Of a stretch of DNA of 31,554 bases, positions 11,202-20,094 are shown one piece after another. Made by a program: the position numbers and the translations under genes. The DNA comes from Monosiga brevicollis MX1 (lineage: Eukaryota; Opisthokonta; Choanoflagellata; Craspedida; Salpingoecidae): contig NW_001865051.1 in the NCBI RefSeq assembly GCF_000002865.3, positions 15,277-46,830 of the forward strand. The letters run 5' to 3'. The notes under the pieces were generated by a model that was not told where the DNA came from, searched no databases, and saw only the letters and a program-made list of their open reading frames with translations. Position 1 is the stretch's first letter, and each line of letters begins with the position of its first letter.

Positions 11202-11429
11202 TCATGCAACACCGTGGGGGCATGCTGCGAAATTGGGGATGACCGCCTCTTGGATGGTAAAGGCTGTGCCGTCGTCGGGCATGACTGCGTAGAGGCCAAC
11301 GTCAGGTCCGGGGCGAGAGGCTCCAGGTACGAGCAAACGCTGATACATAGGAGGTCGGTGTGGAGCTCCAGCACCCTTGTCCTGTCGTTCTGCCCGGACA
11401 TGCATCTTTCCAAACCCTTCAAACTCCAT
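11202..11429 (-). CDS. Small gene B, paralogue of small gene A, 75 aa
   Basis: Single open frame from the ATG at 11429 to a TGA at 11204-11202. Its C-terminal half (LLVPG..RPGPDVGLYAVMPDDG) resembles LILPGPDIGNYEAMPCGG of the gene at 2525-2962. At DNA level the core aligned block (about 11265-11310 versus 2610-2660) differs at roughly 9 of 43 bases. Unlike gene A it has no hydrophobic helix. A TATAAAA sequence lies at 11452-11446, 17-23 bases before this ATG, so translation could begin at an internal Met instead. It sits 109 bases downstream of the PARP stop and about 0.9 kb upstream of ANK-2, the same order seen for gene A and ANK-1. Function unknown; it may be a truncated duplicate. Confidence 0.45.
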   Translation of the reverse strand: MEFEGFGKMHVRAERQDKGAGAPHRPPMYQRLLVPGASRPGPDVGLYAVMPDDGTAFTIQEAVIPNFAACPHGVA

Positions 11430-11445
11430 CACGACTAGTGGCTTC

Positions 11446-11452
11446 TTTTATA
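11446..11452 (-). promoter_or_regulatory. TATA-box-like element before small gene B
   Basis: A perfect TATAAAA on the minus strand in the 109-base gap between the PARP stop codon and the small gene B start. The spacing to the ATG is short for a canonical TATA box. Confidence 0.35.
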
Positions 11453-11537
11453 GCTGCTGCACTTTGATTGCGTTTTCCCATTTGAGATGTGACTCACCAA
11501 CGGCTCGATTGACAGAATGATCAAAGCACAAGCACGA

Positions 11538-14388
11538 CTAGACCGTATAGTAGATGACCAGCTCTGGATAGATCTGAGCATTTTCAAAAATGATAACTTC
11601 ACGAAATGCTCGAGGTCCATTAACAATGACCGAGTCATACCTAACGAGATAGAAAGCATGATGAGGCAGAGAGGGTCGGCATCAAGCCGCAAATAACGTC
11701 TTTCCACCTGCCTTTCATTGTTGCAGTCGTTTGGCGCGAGAAGCGGCGGAGCTAGGCTTGTAGAGGAGAAGCTCTGGGTGACGTGGGCACGACCCAGCAG
11801 AGTTCGCGTGATGATCAACATGTGCACCTTTTTGTCTCCGGGGCTTGTGTAAAGGTGCGCCTGTCCGTCATTCCAGGATGAGTGCCGGGAGGAGGGCTGG
11901 CATCGATGCGTACAAGGGTATCAATATTCTTGCTTACTTTGACGGGATGATCGGCTTGATAAATGCCATAACCATATCGATGGCAAGAGCTCTCGCCGGC
12001 AAAGCGGCAGTCAAGGCCCAGGCGTACAATCTTGTCACGCCTTGGAAGGTCAAATTTAAAGCCGTGAAAAAGCAGGCGCTCTTGACAGGGTTTGTCGCGG
12101 AGCAGAATAGGCTGGCCTGACAGCGCTTCCATTGTGGCCGTTTTGAGTTGATCGTAGTGTTTTTGATGTGAGATGATGCTTCCCAACATCTCACGTCGCT
12201 TGGCATTGTAGCGCTCCCACAATACGGGGTTCTGGACGCGCTGGACGCTGATGCTTGCCAACCCATTTTCATCGTCGTTCAGTCGCGTTAGAAGTTCGGT
12301 CACCTAGCCGTACTACCATGCCAGGGATGCGAGTCCATCAATCAAGCCAATCGGCTGTATCGCGCAACGCTCAATTCGTCGTGTTCTGTGAGAATAAACA
12401 GTCGTACCTCAGGGATTAGCTCGGGTGCATCACGCAGAATTTCAATGGCTGACCAGGCCTTTCCGACTTGGATAGGCAACTTGACTTGCACGGTAGCGCT
12501 CAAAAGGCTTGGCCGTTGCTTTGGTTCAGACGAAAGCAGAGCACGCGTTTCCTTGTAGAGGTCATTCGTTTGCTTACACATCTACAAGCGAATATGAGAT
12601 ATCATGCAAACCTAATCATGATATGCTTTTCAGGGGCAGCTGATACCAACCTCAGCAGCAAGATGTGGAAAGTCGCATGCACGCCCTTGCTCCCGTGGGT
12701 TCCAGCTACACCTTTCCACCACCTGATCCGTTGCCAACTGAGCAGGAGGTACTGTCTGCGAAAACATGTAGGTGTTGTAGAGAACGCAGCCAAAGGAAAA
12801 GGCATCCTGTGCCGGACGTGCGCCCACACTAAGCGCTTGAGGTTGCTATCAATGTTGGTTAGCAGTTTTTGACGATCCCAGCTAGCGCCATGCAGTGTGG
12901 CAACCATGTCCAGGGCCGCTGCAAGGTCCGTCGGTGGCGCCTCAGGCACCGTGGCAGGCTGCGCAGACGGAGCGGGACATGTTGCCAGTACGGTTTGGAG
13001 CTCGAGAAGTGCCGGCTTCAGATCAAACTGGTTTGCACAACCATGTAGATCTTTGATTACCGATTCTAGATTGTCGACGGTCAAACCCAGCTGGCTCAAG
13101 CGGCTGTTCAACGCTTTGGGCGCTTGCAGTGCCTGATCGAGCGCGCAAGTGGCCTGGGTGATAATCTTCTTGAAGGTGGTCCAGTCCACATCTGTCAAGT
13201 CGAGTGGCGCTCCGTCGATGATGGTTTGAATGTTTGCAACCGCCGTTCTGAGCTGGGGATCATGTTTCATCGCACCAACGACAAAGGCATCAAGGTGTGG
13301 GAGAGGATGACTGGTCGTCGCTTGGGGTAGAAAAGGCTTGAGGCAAGTTTCTACTGCCACTAGAGCAGAGGCCACAGTCTATTCGAGACACGTGGTGTCG
13401 TTGATCGTGACTAGGTCCGACGAAGGGATGGATAACAGCGGAACCCACGCAAGAAAAGCAGGAGGTTGGGTTGGCTCACCTGCAAGGTGGGTACGGGGCT
13501 AGGCAAGGGCGGTAGCCACACGGGTGACGCTTCTGACCCTGGCTGAGGAACAGGATTGGGAGGCCCTGCAAAGCGGACCCCGTGGGCGGCGAATACGGAC
13601 TTCAAGCCGTCGACATACTTGCTTTCATGCGCCAAGTCAAGAGGCGTCTGGCCGCTCTATGGGCCCACAGCGGCAGTCCCATGCGGGACACGAGCAGCAA
13701 AGTGCAATTGAATCATGTTGCAGCTGGAGGAAGTGCTCGAATGCACCAAAGTTGAGGTGAGGAGTAGAAACGTAGGGACAGGTTGTGGTTCTCACGTGGT
13801 CTTTGATGTCAGTGTCAGCTTTGTGTAGCAACAGGATGTTAACCAGCTCCATGTGGCCGCTACGGCAAGCATTGTGAAGAGGGGTACTGCCTTCCTGTTG
13901 ATTGTTTGCCGGCCCCACCAGATGTTCATAAAGCAATATATTCAGAGCATCAAGATGAGCCATACAAAATCATACACGAAAACGTGTTTGTGACGACATC
14001 AAAGCGCTGAGAAAAAAGGTCACACTGACGTAGCCTTTGGCGTTGGGATCAGCGTCGTGCTTCAGTAAGATCTTCACTACCTCCATAAAACCCATGACAC
14101 AGGCCATGTGCAGGGGTGTGTTGCCATTCTGCTCGCATGTTGAAGAAAAAAAAGAATGAATGTGTCTGCGGCACCATCTGAGACCAACCTCCTTCATATC
14201 CAAACACGCCATTGGGGTGTCGTGCAAGGCAACAAAACAGCATTTTTTTTTTTTTTTTTCAATCGCAAACGTACATGTCTGGTGTAAGCAGCCGCGGATT
14301 GAATGTGATGCAAAGTTTCCAAAAGTTGAAGCGCTCTCTGTGCGCTTGCACCACACGCATAATACAGCTCCTCCCCTTCGGAACTCAT
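11538..14388 (-). CDS. Ankyrin - kinase-like - PARP fusion protein, about 649 aa
   Basis: Exons (minus): 14388-14275, 14128-14030, 13894-13796, 13656-13480, 13378-12905, 12845-12651, 12581-12408, 12303-11938, 11860-11712, 11640-11538. Exon 1 is the leader shared with ANK-1 and ANK-2. Exons 2-3 each encode one 33-residue ankyrin repeat; exon 4 holds a last partial repeat and a Pro-rich linker. Exon 5 is helical and unrecognised. Exons 6-7 look like the end of a kinase C-lobe (DAFSFGCVLYN, then EPKQRPSLLSA about 70 residues later), but no N-lobe, HRD or DFG is seen. Exons 8-10 form a PARP catalytic domain: VQNPVLWERY, LLFHG (His524), YGYGIYQA (Tyr559), YTSPGDKK, LLGRAHV, YDSVIVNGPR and FREVIIFENAQIYPEL with Glu630 at the catalytic position. 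An H-Y-E triad is typical of poly-ADP-ribosylating enzymes using NAD+. The exon 9-10 intron appears to be GC-AG (GCAGGT). The exon 5-6 junction (59-nt intron) is the weakest. Confidence 0.8.
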
Positions 14389-14454
14389 CGTGGCGTGTTC
14401 GTAACAAAAAATCTTCTGCGTCAAATATCACCGATCAAATGAGCTTCTGAAACC
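14389..14454. promoter_or_regulatory. Compact divergent promoter
   Basis: Only 66 bases separate the start codon of the ankyrin-PARP gene (minus) from the ATG of the helical hypothetical gene (plus). Any promoter and 5' leader for both must lie here or overlap coding sequence, or further upstream exons exist. No TATA box is seen. Confidence 0.45.
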
Positions 14455-14706
14455 ATGGCTGCCCAGCAGCGGGACGTTGGACTGGTTGATGGCGGACTGG
14501 CCGACCATTGGACAAGAACAAGCCAAACCGTACCGGCTGCCAGACAGCAAGTCTTGGTTTCCCTTCAGGACCTGCAAAGGCAAATCAATGTACTAACCGA
14601 TGCCTGCCAGCCGCGAGATAGCGCGCAGCGCTTGATCGACACGTTGTCGTCTGCCGTGGGGGATCATAACAAAAAGATCAGTGCAGCAGACCTGGAAAGA
14701 CTCTAT
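14455..14706 (+). CDS. Hypothetical helical protein (5' exon)
   Basis: Starts at an ATG in good context (accATGG) and encodes 84 residues, rich in Gln, Leu and Ala and predicted by eye to be helical (LVSLQDLQRQINVL and later). A GTCAGTCAG donor follows LERLY at 14706; reading on instead gives a low-complexity tail with a lysine run to a stop at 14896-14898. A possible second exon begins near 14900 (KYPGG..) and stays open past 15230, but its acceptor is weak. I do not recognise the family. It shares a short divergent promoter with the ankyrin-PARP gene. Confidence 0.45.
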
Positions 14707-15538
14707 GTCAGTCAGTACCCCACCAGCAAAATAGCTTGGTGGAGTCAAAGGCCCAAGCCAGATCTTCGGCAGAAGCAGACTACGTGCACTGCCAGGCAAT
14801 TCAAACAACCCCCTTTCTACAAAAAAAAAAAATGGAAAATAAACCTGTTTGACATGGATCGAGCGAGCAACGCGACTGCACGACACAAGCAGGCTTAAAG
14901 TACCCTGGTGGCCACAATGAATCCCCAAAGTACAGCAATAAGTTTTCATCTGAAAAAGCGATGATCACGGTAGTGTTGAATGACACGACAACAACTGGAG
15001 CATTTGCTTCACAAGCTGTAGAAAGGTTGGGTTTTGGTTCGGACTGGGTCGTGCCTGCTTGTGATCGCACGCTTACAAGCAGGCACGATGCAAGCAGTCA
15101 TAATATGAAACAACAACAATGGAGCAGAGTCAAGATGAAAATAATGGAGAGCGTGCTTGGTGCTCAACGTGTCTTTGTGATACAAAGGAGTGAATTTTAT
15201 TGCTCAGTGTCAACCGGAACGCAGCAGCGCCATTGATGCTACGGCCTTGAGATCGCAGCACACCTGCTTCTGCTTCTGTCACTCAACCTCCAACAGCAGT
15301 TTACAACAACATCCCAGGCCCTGACAGAAGTGTCCCAAAAACGTCGAAAGTGCCTTGATCAATGTCATCATGATGACAAAAGGCTCCAGCGTAAGAAGGC
15401 TTGTGTGAGGCAGCTGGTTCTAGGTTGGCAGCGGCCTGGTGTGAGCAGGCGGGCTAGACTCGAACTGTGGGCGCATTTTTTCTTTAAATTGCTAGCTTGT
15501 GTGACTTGAGCATAGCTGAAGAGCATTTAAACGACAGG
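14707..15538. other. Uncertain region after the hypothetical exon
   Basis: May contain a second exon of the preceding gene (about 14900-15236, open on the plus strand) and the 5' flank of the dehydrogenase gene. No clear splice acceptor, RNA gene or repeat was identified. Confidence 0.35.
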
Positions 15539-16306
15539 ATGGCGTTGAAGTACGACTACAGTGGCCGCACGGCCTTTGTGACCGGCGCAGCATCAGGCAT
15601 GGGCTTGGCTGCCGCCGAGGGCTTTGCCCAGGCAGGTGCCAACGTGGTGTTGGTCGATCGCAACGAGGAGGCGTTGAGGAACGAGGCGAAAAAGCTGACG
15701 GATGCTGGCCACCGTGCCTTGGCCGTGGTCTGCGACGTTTCAAAGGAGGCGGACGTGGAACAGGCCGTGCAGCGCGCGGTGTCAGAGTTTGGCAGCCTGG
15801 ACGTGGCCTTCAACAACGCAGGCATCCAAGCTGATGCCCTGGAGCTGGCCGAGGTCAAGCTCGAGGACTTTGACCGCATGCTCTCGGTAAACCTGCGGGG
15901 CGTTTTTACATGCATGAAGTACGAGCTGGCCCAGATGCGCAAGCAGGGCTCTGGTTCCATCGTCAACAACTCGTCTCTGGGTGGCTTTGTGGGCGTTCCA
16001 GGCCGCGCCGCCTACCATGCAGCCAAGCACGGCATCCATGGACTGACCAAGACAGCCGGGCTTGAGTATGCTGCGCAGGGTATCCGCGTGAACGCTGTGG
16101 CTCCCGGCATCATTGACACGCCCATGGTGGCAGGCATGAAGCAGGCCGAGAAGGGCGTCATCGAAGACATGATGCGGGATGTGCCCATCAAGCGCTTGGG
16201 TACTGCCCAGGAGGTGGCCGCGGCCGTCCTGTGGCTTGGCAGTGATGCGGCCAGCTTTGTCGTTGGCCACGTGATCGCTGTGGACGGTGGCTACGTGGCA
16301 CGATAA
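15539..16306 (+). CDS. Short-chain dehydrogenase/reductase (classical SDR), 255 aa
   Basis: Intronless, ATG at 15539, TAA at 16304-16306, usual length for a classical SDR. The N-terminal Rossmann fold has TGAASGMG (residues 15-22); Asp40 at the end of the second strand suggests NAD(H) rather than NADP(H). NNAG is at 92-95, the structural Asn at 118, the catalytic Ser at 145/146, and YxxxK with Tyr159 and Lys163. APGIIDTPM and the terminal VDGGY are family features. It would oxidise or reduce an alcohol/ketone substrate that cannot be named from sequence; no targeting signal is evident, so it is probably cytosolic. Single-exon structure and strongly bacterial-style motifs, among neighbours with 2-24 exons, suggest acquisition from bacteria. 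An in-frame upstream extension lacks an ATG. Confidence 0.92.
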   Translation: MALKYDYSGRTAFVTGAASGMGLAAAEGFAQAGANVVLVDRNEEALRNEAKKLTDAGHRALAVVCDVSKEADVEQAVQRAVSEFGSLDVAFNNAGIQADALELAEVKLEDFDRMLSVNLRGVFTCMKYELAQMRKQGSGSIVNNSSLGGFVGVPGRAAYHAAKHGIHGLTKTAGLEYAAQGIRVNAVAPGIIDTPMVAGMKQAEKGVIEDMMRDVPIKRLGTAQEVAAAVLWLGSDAASFVVGHVIAVDGGYVAR

Positions 16307-17026
16307 GCAGTTTACTTCCTACCCCAACATGGAGCCTCCCCAAGCAGGCCGAGCCGACTTTGGAAGAAGTCACAACTTGAGCCTTGAATACATGAAAGCA
16401 ATTGAAATTCTTAAGCTTACAGCCTGATTGACACGCGCGCCTCCTCGGTACAAAAGCAGCAGTAGTAGGAAGGGATGGACCCTGCCTGGTCAAAGCAAAT
16501 GACACGCGCGCCTCCTCGGTGCAAAAGCAGCAGCAGTAGGTAGGGATGGGCCCTGCCTGGTCAAAGCCAAAGAAGAGAAAGTCTTATATTGCATGCATGT
16601 AGTTAGAGCAACAAAAAATAGACGGAGCGGTAAAAAAAAAAATTAAGACAAGGCCAACAGCACCATGTATTCCCATCTGGTCACCCACGATAGTACTAGC
16701 ATGGCCCAACATGGCTTAACTGCGGCGATCGGACGAGAGCCGGTGTATTCCATGTGGTATGACCGTTGGCGAGAGTAAATGTTATAAGTTTAAACATAAA
16801 AGCAAAAGTGCTTTCTCACCTTGAATGTTTTTTTGTTTTTGTTTTTTGGAGCCTTTTCACTTTTTTGCTTTTTTTTCGGCGGAGGAGTCGATCGACAGCC
16901 GACCTCTCTCCGAACTGATCATAGCGTCGGAGACCTTGCGCTTGGGCATAGGCATTGGAGACGAGCACGTGTGGTGAGCAGTGGTGGGCGCAGGCTGGCT
17001 GGTGTCTCATCTCAATTGGCGTCAGG
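16307..17026. other. Intergenic region between SDR and Cys-rich gene
   Basis: Apart from the 71-bp tandem duplication it contains short A and T runs (about 16633-16645 and 16828-16875) and no recognisable gene. Confidence 0.5.
16430..16571. repeat. 71-bp tandem duplication
   Basis: Two copies in direct orientation (16430-16500 and 16501-16571) begin GACACGCGCGCCTCCTCGGT and differ at only a few positions. They lie just downstream of the SDR gene. Confidence 0.9.
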
Positions 17027-17485
17027 ATGTCGCGGTACGGTAGCAACTGGGTGACTTCAGACCACACGGCTGCGTGCGACTGCTTGCTACGCTACGTGTG
17101 TTGTTGCTGCTGGTGTCGGCCGCGCCTGGAAGATGATCCTTGGTATCGCCCAGCGCTGTTGCGGATCAAAGTCCCGCGGGTTGGGGCGGGTTGGGGCGCC
17201 AACGGTGAAAAGGGGCCGCGCTTGACGGCAGAGCATGTCGTGGAACAGATGGTGGCGTGTGGCGGGCAGCACCGGGTGGGCTTGGTGGGCTTGGTGGGCA
17301 ACTGCACCTCGCGTCGGCTGATACAGCGGGCGGAGGTGGACTCGAGTACGGGCGAAGCCCAGCTGGAGGTGTTGCCAGACTTTGCCGACATTGTTCTGCA
17401 GCGTCTGTTGACGCAGCTCCAGACCAAAACGGGTCAGCGCATCGAGGTGGAGACCCTTCCGACTGAGCCTGAGGCTGAACACTAG
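17027..17485 (+). CDS. Hypothetical Cys-rich N-terminus protein, 152 aa
   Basis: Single exon, ATG at 17027 (aggATG), TAG at 17483-17485. The N-terminus holds a dense cysteine cluster (CDCLLRYVCCCCWC) followed by a charged segment, an arrangement typical of S-acylated, membrane-anchored proteins. The remainder is a plausible soluble domain ending in an acidic tail (LPTEPEAEH). Third codon positions are strongly G/C, as in the neighbouring real genes, which supports coding on this strand. The opposite strand is also open over much of this stretch (17087-17578) but reads as low-quality protein. Family not recognised. Confidence 0.5.
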   Translation: MSRYGSNWVTSDHTAACDCLLRYVCCCCWCRPRLEDDPWYRPALLRIKVPRVGAGWGANGEKGPRLTAEHVVEQMVACGGQHRVGLVGLVGNCTSRRLIQRAEVDSSTGEAQLEVLPDFADIVLQRLLTQLQTKTGQRIEVETLPTEPEAEH

Positions 17486-17860
17486 CATGCCTAGTCCCCT
17501 ACACGCAATGTCGCTGAGCGATAGTATCCCAAACCCCGGCCGTGCCCATTCGTGATTGAACGCACATCTAATTGACAAACCCGCGACGTTTTAATTTCTC
17601 TCTTCTCTCAACATGACTGCCATCCGGTGGTATCGCCAGTGCTTCTCCGACACATGTATAAACGCCAAATCCTCTTGCTCTTGTGTGTACCGAAAATTTG
17701 ACTTGAGACCAACGACCCAAGTCTCCTCTTCCTGAGGATCTTGCCTTCGTCTTGCGCTCCAGCGGGCGTGCTCTGATGCAAAGCTTCCTCTTTCTTTCTG
17801 CCCTGAGCTCTCTCTGGCGCGCTGACTCTATCTCAAACTCTCGAGCTCCAGTCAACTCTT

Positions 17861-17976
17861 TCTCTTTCTCTCTTTCTCTCTCTTTCTCTCTCTCTCTCAA
17901 ACTCTCTCTCTCTCAAACTCTCTCTCAAACTCTCTCTCTCTCTCTGTCTCTGTCTCTGTCTCTGTCTCTGTCTCTG

Positions 17977-18053
<77 letters not shown>
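17861..18053. repeat. CT microsatellite with a TCTCTG sub-block
   Basis: Imperfect then perfect (CT)n, interrupted at about 17940-17997 by a TCTCTG hexamer array, running directly into the gap. True length is unknown. Confidence 0.95.
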
Positions 18054-18216
18054 NNNNNNNNNNNNNNNNNNNNNNNNNNNNNNNNNNNNNNNNNNNNNNN
18101 NNNNNNNNNNNNNNNNNNNNNNNNNNNNNNNNNNNNNNNNNNNNNNNNNNNNNNNNNNNNNNNNNNNNNNNNNNNNNNNNNNNNNNNNNNNNNNNNNNNN
18201 NNNNNNNNNNNNNNNN
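18054..18216. other. Assembly gap (163 N)
   Basis: A run of unresolved bases directly after the CT microsatellite, presumably a collapse or sequencing stop at the repeat. Confidence 0.99.
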
Positions 18217-18285
18217 AGGACTGGGATTGGGTGTAGCTGATGCATCGGGGCTTGCTTTCCTTAGAACGTCTTTGCACCGTCGAAA

Positions 18286-19723
18286 ATGGAAACGGTTCCC
18301 GAGCCCACTGAGGGCCGCGGCAAGGTCAAGGCCTGGGCGACCATGCGGATCGTGTTTTACCTGGCGGCCATTCTGGGAGGTTTCACGGCCGCCGGTCTCG
18401 TGGGCACCACCAAGTTTTCATACCAGGACACCAAGGGGTGCATGCTCAGCGTGCGCCTGCACAACACCTCCTTGCTGGACTGTATCGACACCAAAAAGAC
18501 TTGTAGCACTGTGGATGACTGCCCCAAGGACTGGTATTGCGAGCAGGTCGTTGGTGCCAATCGCTGTGTGCCTCACTCTTGCTTCTCCATCGAGAAAGCG
18601 GACAAGCGGGTGCCTTGCAACTTTGTCGTGGCCTTTGGCAGCATTTCTAGCGCCTTTGCCATGCTCATGTTGGGCTTTAACCTTTACAAGCTCATTGAAA
18701 AAAGAGCCCAGCCTTTCAAGTATGCACGCGCCTTCCCCTGTGGACTTTAATCCCGTTTGCTCTGCGTCTCGCATTGGCCTCTCATCTTATTGCCTTGCTT
18801 TGTGCTTGTTTCTTCCCTTCTCTCTTCCCCTCGTCCCTGTGTCGTTTCCCTGCCTTGTCTCTCTGTCTCCGATCCGTGTGCCCTCGCCTCGCTCGTGACT
18901 CTCCATCTCGCTCGTGATGATCAGAACCACGGGCATCAATGTGGCCATGGCCATCCTCTCCTTCCTCATCATGATTGTCGCCGTGGCCATGGGCATTCTC
19001 CTGACCGTGGCACTGCACAAGACGTGTGAGAGGTGAGGTGTTAATCGCTGCGTCTGCTCTGCTCCGGCCGGCTTGTGTGATGTTCATCATCTATCCTCAT
19101 CCCCGTCTTGTCTGCTCTTGTTTTGCTTGTCAATCACCCAGCTTTGATCAAGTGGGCTATGACACCTGCGATGCCAACGCGCACGCCGTACTCAATGACG
19201 ATGGCAGTACGTCTTTTCCACGGCTCGGCCATGGTCATGTGCCCACCTCTGTGCATCTGTTTCTGGCTTACTGCGCTCACTTGATACCCGTTTTCCTCGC
19301 GTGGCACCCGCTTGACGAATGTTTAGAGCACATCTTTCCCAAGTTCCATGGTAAATTCAAGACGGCTAGCTATTTTGCTTGGATATCTGCCATCTCTTGG
19401 TTTATGCTCTCCTTCACTTCAATGATGCGGTGCGTCCGAGCCAATGTTCGGCGACCCTACCCCTACCATTCCACAATGGCCACACGGGGTCGGCCTCCCG
19501 GCCCTCTTCCCTTGCTTTGCTCTTCGCCTCTCACCCGCCATATGTACTGTATAGGTGGTGGCGCCGTCGTCGTGAGCCCGAAGTCCAGCTCGATCTTGAC
19601 GATGATGATCGCCAGCCCATTATTGATGATGGGCAGACGGATGCGCCCGGCGCCGAACCCGCGGCGGCACCAAACAACGATGACAACCCCTTTGCCACTT
19701 CGGAAAAGAACCCTTTTGAATAG
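18286..19723 (+). CDS. Four-helix membrane protein with C-terminal NPF motifs, 292 aa
   Basis: Exons 18286-18719, 18925-19032, 19142-19206, 19327-19429 and 19555-19723; phases match and the frame is open to TAG. Topology: short cytosolic N-terminus, TM1 (MRIVFYLAAILGG...), a luminal/extracellular loop with an N-glycosylation sequon (HNTS) and about nine cysteines including TCSTVDDCPKDWYC, TM2 (NFVVAFGSISSAFAML...), TM3 (INVAMAILSFLIMIV...), a second loop with two cysteines, TM4 (YFAWISAISWFMLSF), then a basic stop and an acidic tail. The tail has two NPF motifs (NPFATSEKNPFE), known ligands of EH-domain endocytic proteins, so cycling through endosomes is likely. Topology and the positions of a few residues recall TMEM179, but this assignment is tentative. 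Confidence 0.8.
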
Positions 19724-20023
19724 TTAGCTGCACCTGTGTCCCAACCCGTCATACTTGCAACGGCTTGCGCCCGGCGCACGCGCACCGCAACCGCTCAAGC
19801 TAGGTCCTGGCCAACGTGTCTGCACACGTTGACTCTTGTTGTCCTTTCGCACTTGATATCTTTTCCAATTGTTTGTTCTTGTTCTTCTTCTTCTTCGTCT
19901 TTTCATGTCTGTTTCTGAAGTTAAATACACGCGTACAGCGCCTCCACCTCGAGCACCCCGCCCTCCCCCTTGCCTGCTCTGCGCCCAACGATCTGATGAG
20001 ACACACCAATGAAACAACGCTAG

Positions 20024-20094
<71 letters not shown>

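Larger units (their letters stand above)
17486..18285. other. Intergenic region with microsatellite and assembly gap
   Basis: Includes a CT-rich tract and the run of N, then the short 5' flank of the four-helix membrane gene. No gene is supported. Confidence 0.6.

Noticed and set aside
13796-13963. In-frame upstream extension of the third exon of the ankyrin-PARP gene (starting MAHLDALNILLY)
   Set aside because: The extension is continuous open sequence, but a good acceptor (CAATCAACAG) lies exactly where the 33-residue repeat should begin, as in all sister exons.
17087-17578. Minus-strand open frame opposite the Cys-rich gene
   Set aside because: Its translation is a mirror of the G/C-rich third positions of the plus-strand gene and shows no domain.
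18782-19090. Histidine-rich minus-strand open frame
   Set aside because: It lies antisense to the TM3 exon and adjacent introns of the four-helix gene; GHGHG/HDEEGEDGHGH arises from reading the hydrophobic coding strand backwards.
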